This document shows, one piece after another, positions 7,974 to 14,039 of a DNA stretch of 14,039 nucleotides (position 1 is the stretch's first letter; each line of letters starts with the position of its first letter). The notes under the pieces were generated by a model, which ran no database searches, was not told where the DNA came from, and saw only the letters and a program-made list of their open reading frames with translations. Location: NCBI GenBank assembly GCA_000697055.1, contig JNDT01001064.1:1-14039 (forward strand), in the 5' to 3' direction. The position numbers and the translations under genes are program-made. This DNA comes from Saksenaea vasiformis B4078. Taxonomy: Eukaryota > Mucoromycota > Mucoromycetes > Mucorales > Saksenaeaceae.

Positions 7974-8440
7974 ATGCTACATTAGTCTGTAAAGTTATTT
8001 ATTACTACATATTCGATCATCAGCGGAACAATGAACAGCATCGCGATACCATTTGGAACAAACGATGGTAACGCGTTGCTTTTAAAATCGCACTTCGAGA
8101 AATTCACGTGCAAAGAAAAAAGCAACCTCTTTTGTTGTCTATGGTGTGGTAACCCTTACTCATCCATGGACACTATGTCCATAACAGATACCCGAAATAG
8201 CGAGTGTCGGCGCTGACCAGGTTCATGGTATACTGAAATAGACTGTTCGGGCAGGTAAAGACCCTTGACTATACTTATCGATCGTTTTTTTTATTGCTAA
8301 AACCAGGACATAGGCTATTGCTCACAAACTAATCATGCAAGATGGTTCCACAGTGCCATCCCTACTTAACTTCAGATTACTGCATTTGTTGAACAAACGC
8401 TAGCACCGTCTGAAGAAGTAACAGATGTCTGTACCCGTCC
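7974..8440. other. 3' flank of the nucleotidyltransferase gene
   Basis: It starts with an A+T-rich stretch (AAGTTATTTATTACTAC near 7991) suited to a 3' UTR and polyadenylation region. An open frame at 8031-8216 (61 codons, with C-C-L-W-C-G) is too short and too isolated to call. No other gene is seen. Confidence 0.35.
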
Positions 8441-8794
8441 TTACCCATAGCTGCCGCCGCCACGAGACCGAGTTAAACTTTTCAAAACGGCGCTATCCCT
8501 TTTTGCTCCTCAATCTTTATAGCCATCGTAACTCCATCGTCTATGTGTGCTTGAAGTGCTAACGGCTAGGTTTCGGAATACGAGACAGAGGCACTGGACA
8601 AACATCTTTACAGCTTCCAGTATGAAGCAAGGGGACGAATAACGAATTAGTTCTATGTACTTGGCCTCTCCTTGCCTGGCATGGACTTCGCCTGCACCTA
8701 TTTGATGTAGGTTATCATGGGATATCAAGTTTTCGCTTCATTGCTTCGTTGATATTAACCATAATGTGCAGCCGTAGAATATTGGTCGTGGCGT
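8441..8794 (-). pseudogene. Decayed minus-strand coding remnant, family unknown
   Basis: Read on the minus strand, 8794 to about 8718 gives I-L-R-L-H-I-M-V-N-I-N-E-A-M-K-R-K-L-D-I. After a frame change, 8728-8513 gives D-N-L-H-Q-I-G-A-G-E-V-H-A-R-Q-G-E-A-K-Y, then C-F-I-L-E-A-V-K-M-F-V-Q and G-Y-K-D, closed by TGA at 8510-8512. Beyond that stop the same frame continues protein-like (L-K-S-L-T-R-S-R-G-G-G-S-Y-G) to TAA at 8441-8443. One frameshift plus one nonsense codon within a consistent reading suggests a dead gene, probably transposon-derived. I do not recognise the family. Confidence 0.4.
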
Positions 8795-8799
8795 TTCAT

Positions 8800-9271
8800 G
8801 GCGTCTTCCGCTATGAAGCGCTAAGTCTATCAACCTTGCACATAGGAAACTTACTCAACCTCAGGTCAACGGCTACGTTATTTGAATGCTTAGCAGCGGC
8901 TCTATCCCGGCTAAATTATTTTTTCTTTCCTTCGAGCCCAGCATAAGTGAAAAAAAGACAATGATTCTACATTGAGTACGAGGTTAATATGCTGTTGGCT
9001 GTTGGTTGATTGATAACAAGTATAACACCTCACTACGCTAGGTCCCGCAGCTGAAAATTGTGAGAAAGTGTCACCAATTTTCTGGCTCGGCATGCTTTCA
9101 GTATGATCGCTTCTCTCTGTCTCTAGTTTTATAGAAACCACCACAGGGTTATGCATAGAGTAATACTGATATTTATGGATAGATGCGAGGTTAATAATTG
9201 CACACGTCAAGTACGTAGAAATACTCTTGTGAATAAAGAAGATTATGGAATTAATGAATACGAAAAAGAGA
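8800..9271. other. Spacer downstream of the Opi1-family gene
   Basis: No frame is convincing. The open frame at 8749-8946 (+) lies partly opposite the decayed minus-strand remnant and the minus frame 8911-9384 overlaps the Opi1 exon out of frame; both look like shadows. The stretch should contain the 3' end of the Opi1-family transcript. Confidence 0.4.
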
Positions 9272-10080
9272 TCAGTTAGCTCTGTCATCGGGTTGACCAA
9301 GGCATTGTTCAGTTTCCAAAGTACGAATTGGTGGCAATCGCATTTTTTCGTCCGTTGACTTCTCGCTGGTTGTCTCAACTCCACGAACCATTCGCAGTCG
9401 ATCTAGCCAGCCTTCTGCCCGGTCAACAGTATCCGAAAAGACGGTTGAAATTGATTGTAGCATCTCCACAGACTCTTGCCCAAACGACAGTAATCGTATT
9501 GCCTTTTCTTCGTTTCCTTTCTTTTTTTCGCTATTAGGACGTAGTAACGGCGATGATGCTGGTGATGTAATGTTTGAGTTCACATCATTAATAGAAGCCT
9601 ATCGGTGGGACGCGTTATTGATAGAAGACAACTTGAAGAAAAAGAGATTACCCATCGGTTTGGTAGATCCAAAATTGATCCACGGACGGCTACTTTGGCA
9701 TGATACGGCAAAGCAGTACTTGCATAATGGCTTATGATTTCAACCACCTTTCGTAAAGTTCCCACTATGTCTTTCTTGATTTGTGCCAATAAGCTAGGAG
9801 AAGAAGATACAGTTAAGTTGGTGGCTGGACTCGACTGTGCCGTAGCAAGTGAAACGAGGAAGTTCCGCAGCAACGTCATTTGCTGCTCAATGTGATGTAT
9901 GGCATACTGCAACCACGTCAAACAGTACTTGAGACATTTCATGGATTCTTCGCTGACAACGGCCACGGTGCTGCCGGCAGCGGATCCAGCACCTACAACG
10001 AATTGCTGCCACTGATTTCCACTGCTGCCAGTTCCAGAATTAGTATGTTTCTTTCCCGCGTACGGTGATGTGGGACGCAT
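9272..10080 (-). CDS. OPI1-like: Opi1-domain transcriptional regulator (two exons; N-terminus uncertain)
   Basis: Opi1 is the fungal repressor of inositol and phospholipid synthesis genes. It senses phosphatidic acid at the ER and acts in the nucleus. Exon A (10080-9652) carries V-S-E-E-S-M-K-C-L-K-Y-C-L-T-W-L-Q-Y-A-I, I-V-G-T-L-R-K-V-V-E-I-I-S and R-G-S-I-L-D-L-P-N-R-W. Exon B (9598-9272) carries S-P-A-S-S-P-L-L-R-P, R-L-L-S-F-G-Q-E-S-V-E-M-L and D-T-V-D-R-A-E-G-W-L-D-R-L-R. These match the central and C-terminal blocks of the Opi1 family in order, including the yeast-like K-E-S-L-E-M-V / A-E-E-W-V pattern. The intron (9651-9599, 53 nt, GTAATC..ATAG, phase 0) joins N-R-W to A-S-I-N-D. The product is 251 aa from ATG 10080, shorter than typical family members. 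The frame is open to a good 3' splice site at 10097-10098, so an upstream exon is likely but was not identified. Confidence 0.85.
9599..9651 (-). other. Intron of the Opi1-family gene (53 nt, phase 0)
   Basis: On the minus strand it runs GTAATC..CGATAG. Both flanking frames are phase 0 and continue the conserved domain with a Ser/Pro-rich linker. Unspliced, exon A would stop at TGA 9580-9582. Confidence 0.85.
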
Positions 10081-10096
10081 GCGCGACAATGATAGA

Positions 10097-10156
10097 CTAA
10101 AGGGAAGAATAAGAAAAGGAAGTGTAATAATAAAAAAGCCGAAAAGGGACTTTCAC
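10097..10156 (-). other. Possible upstream intron of the Opi1-family gene (60 nt)
   Basis: On the minus strand a GTGAAAG at 10156 and a pyrimidine-rich tract ending in CCCTTTAG (10097) bracket 60 nt. Splicing would join ..D-E-R-N-D-P-P-P-L-T to L-S-L-S-R-M-R-P in frame with exon A. The upstream exon has no Met and reaches a TGA after about 18 codons, so the model is incomplete. The element could also be an intron in the 5' UTR. Confidence 0.4.
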
Positions 10157-10645
10157 GTGAGTGGTGGTGGATCATTTCTTTCATCCGCATTTAACGTGTG
10201 TTTATAGATTCATGTGTATGTGCAATGATATCTCACAAAAAGGAAACGTCGATACTTATAAACACGTGTAAACGCCCACTCAGAATCGCCACTGTATGAC
10301 CTTCAACATTTTTCTTGTTTGATAGGGACCTTTTGCTCCTCTATGTAATGATGGATTTCGCAGTGATCAGTGATTTCCTTTCTATGTTGCTTGCCGTCAT
10401 TTTTTAGCCATAGTCTGAAACTATAGACGATGAATTGTATGTGTTAAACTTAGTATAGCCTAGCTCTGTCTAGCGCATACTGCTAATTTGACGATACTTT
10501 GTGCTATTGAATAGCTTACAATGTCAATCAGCAATCTCACTCGATATACTAATTTTGCATGGTGAGTTACACATCATATGCTGTCTTTTACGAGGATACA
10601 CAATTAAATATTATAAAGTACGTTGTAGAGACAAATATTGAGGTG
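10157..10645. other. Probable 5' region of the Opi1-family gene, no gene seen
   Basis: A+T-rich, with stops in every frame at short intervals. The conserved N-terminal Opi1 blocks were looked for on the minus strand and not found. A short minus-strand reading near 10240-10350 looks weakly protein-like but is not supported. Confidence 0.35.
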
Positions 10646-10866
10646 CTAACAGGCGGCGTCCAATCGCGCTAGCTTATGTCCTTGGCTTCTCCATCTAGCC
10701 TTTATCAGTTCTTTTAGATCTCCCCTGCTGTCTTCTTTCTCTTAGTTAGCAGCTCTTTGTTGTATTTGATGTCACCACGAATGGATACGTCTACCATCTC
10801 GCTATTTTCTCTGTTGCATAATTTGTGAGCAGCAAGTATCTTAGCCGTTTGAACTCTCCCACAGGA
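10646..10866 (-). pseudogene. Broken minus-strand coding fragment, family unknown
   Basis: From 10866 downwards the minus strand reads V-Q-T-A-K-I-L-A-A-H-K-L-C-N-R-E-N-S-E-M, then V-D-V-S-I-R-G-D-I-K-Y-N-K-E-L-L and K-R-K-K-T-A-G-E-I to TAA at 10714-10716. An overlapping frame continues L-I-K-A-R-W-R-S-Q-G-H-K-L-A-R-L-D-A-A to TAG 10646-10648. The charged, helical composition is protein-like and one frameshift explains both parts. No start codon or family is recognised. A transposon or repeated-gene remnant is my best guess. Confidence 0.4.
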
Positions 10867-10869
10867 ACG

Positions 10870-11185
10870 AGTCAATAATCTAACACAGCAATTAGCAGAA
10901 AAAACTTAGCAAGAGGCACGTTGACCTCAATGTCCAAATTTCAAGTTCAGACTGCGATTCCAATTGGATGACAAGGTAATATGTTTCACGAGAGAGGAAG
11001 TCTATGCTTGGCGGGACAGACCCAGATACCCACACGATACGCCATAAATATCGTTTATTCTCAGCTTACACGTACAACGTTTAAAAGTTAGCTTTGGTTT
11101 TGCTCTGATTGAAGTTTTCGACAACGGGTCTTACCTTCTCCACCTTTGCAGCCTTGCAAGTGATAAGGCATATATTGCTGCACGG
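10870..11185. other. Stretch without a recognisable gene
   Basis: No frame with convincing composition on either strand. The plus frame 11109-11315 lies mostly opposite the minus fragment at 11189-11306. Confidence 0.3.
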
Positions 11186-11188
11186 TCA

Positions 11189-11306
11189 TCAAAATGGATT
11201 TTGTTCACGCAGTGTCTTTGAAAGCCTGTTCAAACTTAAAGCCATTGCAGAATCTTCTGTTGCTTGTATGACTTCCACTACCTTTGGTTGTCGGCAAATT
11301 AGAAGA
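11189..11306 (-). pseudogene. Short minus-strand coding-like fragment, family unknown
   Basis: The minus strand reads C-R-Q-P-K-V-V-E-V-I-Q-A-T-E-D-S-A-M-A-L, then N-R-L-S-K-T-L-R-E-Q and a TGA at 11189-11191. The helical pattern is protein-like. It lies 1.1 kb upstream of the Opi1-family gene on the same strand, so it could be a lost exon of it, but I see no motif that proves this. Confidence 0.25.
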
Positions 11307-11367
11307 TTGCTTTGAAGTCTTGACATGAAGTATCTTACGCGCTCACTGAGTGAAGGTCAAACCAACG

Positions 11368-11487
11368 ATGGATGAAACGCGGCTTACGACGACAACCTCT
11401 ACGATGAACAACCCTCATTTGCATGTTTTGTCAGAAAATGGACTATCTACTCTAGCGCTATGTATGAATGCTTATCAAATGCAGTGA
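11368..11487 (+). CDS. Very small open frame, unidentified (39 aa)
   Basis: Starts ATG-GAT-GAA and reads M-D-E-T-R-L-T-T-T-T-S-T-M-N-N-P-H-L-H-V and then L-S-E-N-G-L-S-T-L-A-L-C-M-N, ending in TGA. It may be a first exon or a chance frame. It lies upstream of the plus-strand fragments beginning at 11590, in the same direction. Confidence 0.2.
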   Translation: MDETRLTTTTSTMNNPHLHVLSENGLSTLALCMNAYQMQ

Positions 11488-11589
11488 TCGTTTCGTTTGT
11501 CATGTATACATACTATCAAAAGGCGTAATACATGAAAAATTACGCAAATGACGGATAATCATGGTTGATTTGTCAGGATTGTATCTACA

Positions 11590-12009
11590 ATGTCTTTTAC
11601 AAAACTGACGGAGCACTTCTTTAGCCTAGGAAGTTCTTCCTATTCCAAACATCCACTCCAGTTTGTCTCGCCATCTGTACCGACTATATGGACGTCATTT
11701 GACGGGATGGTCATCACAGATTTGTTAAGCATCTCAAGTCAAAATAGATACTAGTCCGTCATTTATCAATAGTCGCCACATCAATTTTGAAGTAACCTTG
11801 TACTATCCAATTCAGATCGCTCCTAGACTATACCTAAGTATCCTATTTGCAATTGGATGCGAGCATTGCGGAGCGAGTCAGGATATCCTTGAATTTTTCG
11901 GCTAGTGCACTCTAATTCAAAATATTGCATGGTGGCATATCCGGAGCTGCTAAAATACGTCGAAGAAGCTGTTAGCGCTGATTCGTTTCAATGCTTCGAT
12001 TCCATTTGA
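11590..12009 (+). pseudogene. Series of plus-strand coding fragments in shifting frames, family unknown
   Basis: 11590-11754 begins at an ATG and reads M-S-F-T-K-L-T-E-H-F-F-S-L-G-S-S-S, then P-T-I-W-T-S-F-D-G-M-V-I-T-D-L. One base on, 11753-11905 reads S-P-S-F-I-N-S-R-H-I-N-F-E-V-T-L-Y-Y-P-I, then L-Y-L-S-I-L-F-A-I-G-C-E-H-C-G. A third frame, 11917-12009, reads K-Y-C-M-V-A-Y-P-E-L-L-K-Y-V-E-E-A-V. The readings follow each other without gaps and change frame at small overlaps, as in a gene with a few indels. No conserved family motif is recognised. The C-E-H-C-G could be part of a metal site. Confidence 0.35.
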
Positions 12010-12050
12010 GCACCCGTTTTTATCGTATAGTAGAAATGTGCACGACATCA

Positions 12051-12400
12051 CAGATCTACAAAAAAGTGAAAAGCCGGAAGCAGATATTTTAATCCCACGC
12101 GCAAAACTCGAAAGTTACAAACAGTTAAAAAGAAACGAGCAACGGCAGCAAACATAATCACCCTTCCAGACTGTTGTACTGCATAAGCTTAGACAACTTC
12201 AAATAAACAACTGCCTTTTGTAATGAGAAACGACAGTTGACGTTGAAAAATGCATTTTTCCTTTTCAAGAAAGAGCTTACTGTAGTAACGGATCAAATAT
12301 CCTTGCGCAATTAGTGTTAAAACATTATGAAGAGAAACCAGCTTACTTAAAACAGATAGAAAAGAATACTCCGAGTGAGTACCGGGAAAGTGCAATGTAA
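12051..12400 (+). pseudogene. Further plus-strand coding fragments, possibly the same decayed gene
   Basis: A possible 3' splice site (ATCACAG, ending 12052) precedes D-L-Q-K-S-E-K-P-E-A-D-I-L-I-P-R-A-K-L-E to TAA 12155-12157. Then 12219-12314 reads L-T-L-K-N-A-F-F-L-F-K-K-E-L-T-V-V-T-D-Q, and 12314-12400 reads V-L-K-H-Y-E-E-K-P-A-Y-L-K-Q-I-E-K-N. The N-A-F-F-L-F-K-K-E word followed about 40 residues later by a K..Y..[IL] helix faintly resembles an HMG box, but the resemblance is weak. The minus frame 12189-12395 over the same bases is a shadow or an alternative. Confidence 0.3.
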
Positions 12401-12580
12401 TTACCGGTTACATTTGGCTGTTTTCTTAATCGCGATTCGGTTGCATTCAACTGAATGACCGGACTGCATGACGTTCGGAATGAGAGACCACTTCAATACT
12501 CGCACATCTTTCTGCTTCCTTGGTAGACAGTGCATTATCTTTGGGGAGTGATATAACGCGCTGGGGTTGATTTCTCAAAA

Positions 12581-12606
12581 GGCCTTTAAAAAGGCCGTTT
12601 TTTTTT
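12581..12606. other. Perfect 7-bp stem-loop followed by a T run
   Basis: GGCCTTT (12581-12587) pairs with AAAGGCC (12590-12596) around an AA loop, followed by G and a run of T. It has the shape of a bacterial intrinsic terminator, which is not expected to work that way in a fungus. It marks the start of the pyrimidine tract. Confidence 0.6.
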
Positions 12607-12990
12607 CCTTTTCGTTTTCTTTTCTCTTTCGTTTATATCTTTCTTTTGGTAAGTTTTTCTTTTATTCTTTCCTTTTTATACTTCTTGTTGTACTCAATGT
12701 CGGAGGCCAACATCATCATTATGCGTTCTTGTTGTCCTGGCCAGACGTACAAGACGTTGCAAAGAGCTGGCCACTCTTTGCTGACGATGCCGACAAACGA
12801 GTTTTTTTTATATTTCTTCTCTTTCTTCTTCCGTCTTTTTTTTCTTGTCCTTTTTAACTTTATCTTTTATCTTATTCTTTTTTTTTTTCTGTTACTGCTT
12901 TCACCCTTTCGTTATTCTCTTCTTGCAACAAAACTTTCCGGTAAGCTTTATTCCAAACAAAGTCTTTTTTTTTTTTTTTTACGTTACTTT
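12597..12990. promoter_or_regulatory. About 400-nt pyrimidine-rich (T/C) tract
   Basis: The plus strand is dominated by TTTTC, CTTTT and T runs, interrupted only at about 12698-12805 by a more balanced segment. Pyrimidine tracts on the coding strand just upstream of the start are common in fungal promoters and 5' UTRs, so this may belong to the plus-strand reading frame to the right. The balanced segment reads protein-like on both strands (plus: Y-A-F-L-L-S-W-P-D-V-Q-D-V-A-K-S-W-P-L-F) and could be a small exon. Confidence 0.4.
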
Positions 12991-13048
12991 GGTTTCCGTA
13001 ACCACGTGTATTTCGCGTTTTCGACGCGTTTCTATTTATTTCAACAAG

Positions 13049-13104
13049 GTATGCTTTAGGAATCGTTCGATCATTTATTCTTTTCTAATTAACTCCCATT
13101 TCAG
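13049..13104 (+). other. Candidate intron (56 nt) before the right-end reading frame
   Basis: GTATGC..TTCAG with CTAATTAAC as branch candidate 14-22 nt before the end. It fits the short-intron pattern of the window. The flanking exon frames are ambiguous because 13105-13297 is open in all three plus frames. Confidence 0.45.
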
Positions 13105-13297
13105 ATCTCGACATGCTCTTTCAAGAGTACAGTCTCTATTTACCTGTTGGGCTCTGAACCTTCCGCCTTTGATCGAGGGAAGTACCATTCACTTGATTCT
13201 TCCCATTCATTCACATGTCAACTACAGATCGTTACCGACATTACGCCATTCACCTCTGCGTCGGTGTTATGCAAGAACACAAATGCCGATCAATCAG

Positions 13298-13347
13298 GTA
13301 CGCTTTTAGTAGTGTTTGTTTCACGAAGTGTAACCCAGCTATTATAG
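13298..13347 (+). other. Candidate intron (50 nt) at the right end
   Basis: GTACGC..TATAG with GTAAC near 13330 as branch candidate. It directly precedes the protein-like exon at 13348. Confidence 0.45.
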
Positions 13348-14039
13348 TTTCCCACTCCGGAGCAGGAACCATCGGACCTCATGTACGTTGGAGTTACGGC
13401 GCAGATCGACCTTCCTTTCGCTTCCGGAATGATCCCCACAGAGATTGGTGCCATAATCCCGCATAGTCTACTGAGTATTCCTTGACTGGTCTTCCTCTTA
13501 AAAGGTATGTTTATTACGTTTATTTTTTTTCTTATTTACTAATTATCTTGGATAGACCTTGCGCTACGGGCTACGGTATGGTGGGTAGATAACAACCCGC
13601 CATACGTATCCATCCTTTTTTTTAGCGACTTAGGGAAGTTAGACTATGCAAACCAAGACCTAGGCTTGACACCATATGCATCGCTGGTCCTTCGATTGGT
13701 CGCCGTCCAGTAACTAGTACGCTAGTTGCCGTGCCAAACCTCAAAGTCGTCCCTAAGGATTTCGGTCCTTTTGGCTGATGGGTTTCTGAAGGAGGAGGAA
13801 ACTTATTAGTAGGTAACTTCTGTTATCTGGCGCATCGTCTTAGGATTTGATGATTCCCGTCCCGGGATGACTCTACATGGTCTTAAGGCGATCTTTTTTC
13901 TGGGATTTCGCGTGTCCATTGGATCATCGTGCTCCTTTGGGTTGGGTAACGGCTTCCCGGGTTTATTCCTGGATTGGAGCTTCAGCTGACTGGTTCTCAC
14001 CTTTATGGAGTTGACCAACACGCGCGGGCAGGTCATGTT
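13348..14039 (+). pseudogene. Spliced but interrupted plus-strand reading frame, family unknown, runs off the window
   Basis: Exon 13348-13504 reads F-P-T-P-E-Q-E-P-S-D-L-M-Y-V-G-V-T-A-Q-I, then P-F-A-S-G-M-I-P-T-E-I-G-A-I-I-P-H-S-L-L. It has an in-frame TGA at 13480-13485 and then L-V-F-L-L-K. The 51-nt intron 13505-13555 joins it in phase to L-A-L-R-A-T-V-W-W-V-D-N-N-P-P-Y-V-S-I-L and D-L-G-K-L-D-Y-A-N-Q-D-L-G-L-T-P-Y-A-S. Other frames then continue P-S-I-G-R-R-P-V-T-S-T-L-V-A-V-P-N-L-K-V, and from about 13812 V-T-S-V-I-W-R-I-V-L-G-F-D-D-S-R-P-G-M-T and F-L-G-F-R-V-S-I-G-S-S, with TGA codons between. The minus frame 13806-14036 is its exact codon mirror. I do not know the family; a transposon protein or a dead gene are both possible. 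Confidence 0.4.
13505..13555 (+). other. Well-formed intron (51 nt) in the right-end pseudogene
   Basis: GTATGT..GATAG with TTTACTAAT (13535-13543) as a near-ideal branch site. Splicing keeps the phase between the two protein-like exons, which is the best evidence that this region was once a spliced gene on the plus strand. Confidence 0.65.

Noticed and set aside
8990..9045. TGTTGG-type words suggesting a long terminal repeat edge, also near 14013 on the minus strand
   Set aside because: No matching CA end, primer-binding site, target duplication or second copy was found in the window.
8911..9384. Minus-strand open frame of 157 codons overlapping the Opi1 exon
   Set aside because: It uses a different frame over the Opi1-family C-terminus and has Ile/Phe/Ser-rich composition with no motif.
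9521..9651. Alternative 131-nt intron for the Opi1-family gene ending at AAAAAAAG
   Set aside because: The 53-nt intron ending at 9599 keeps phase, matches the usual intron size and retains a Ser/Pro-rich linker typical of the family.
12219..12400. HMG-box transcription factor
   Set aside because: Only one short word resembles the family, the readings are in different frames, and the conserved Trp is missing.
12567..13059. Phe/Leu/Ser-rich open frames that look like membrane proteins
   Set aside because: They are translations of the T/C tract. Low-complexity pyrimidine DNA gives long hydrophobic frames by chance.
13572..13608. Inverted repeat (TACGGTATGGTGGGT / AACCCGCCATACGTA)
   Set aside because: It falls inside a protein-like exon (W-W-V-D-N-N-P-P-Y) and has two irregularities. 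A regulatory stem-loop is not needed to explain it.
13806..14036. Minus-strand open frame with a basic, Pro-rich product
   Set aside because: It is the codon-register mirror of the plus-strand reading that continues the spliced exons to its left. It cannot be fully excluded because the window ends here.

Overview
The window looks like early-diverging fungal DNA, most likely Mucoromycota (zygomycete-type). The grounds are the spliceosomal introns of about 45-60 nt with GT..AG ends and CTAAC/TACTAAT-like branch sites, the A+T-rich spacers, a Cid1-type nucleotidyltransferase, an Opi1-family gene, and long pyrimidine tracts. There is no bacterial operon structure. No rRNA, tRNA or CRISPR array was recognised.

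Layout. Positions 1-361 hold an 11-bp repeat array and a near-perfect long hairpin built from the same unit. Positions 937-1308 (minus strand) carry an unidentified Cys-containing reading frame. From about 1513 to 3943 (plus strand) lies a broken gene whose conserved blocks, in order, look like a TnpB/Fanzor-type RNA-guided nuclease: a long N-terminal region, a D-L-G RuvC-I motif, a K-E-Y-Y/T-G-S block, a very basic linker, an I-D-E-F..T-S-Q motif and a C-x2-C zinc-ribbon start. From about 4385 to 5764 (plus) lies a second, more diverged partial copy of the same kind of protein. It has the N-terminal half only and stops where the next gene begins.

Positions 5846-7973 (plus) hold the best gene of the window: a six-exon terminal nucleotidyltransferase (non-canonical poly(A)/poly(U) polymerase) with all catalytic motifs present after removal of five introns of 45-49 nt. 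Positions 9272-10080 (minus) hold an Opi1-domain transcriptional regulator with a 53-nt intron; its N-terminal part was not found. These two genes appear to converge, with a decayed minus-strand coding remnant (8441-8794) between them.

From 10646 to the right edge there are only coding-like fragments broken by stops and frameshifts, a hairpin followed by a roughly 400-nt pyrimidine-rich tract (12581-12990), and a spliced but interrupted plus-strand reading frame that runs towards the window end (13348-14039). The overall picture is two ordinary fungal genes set in an accessory, transposon-rich and largely decayed region. Family assignments come from motif recognition by eye; no database search was possible.
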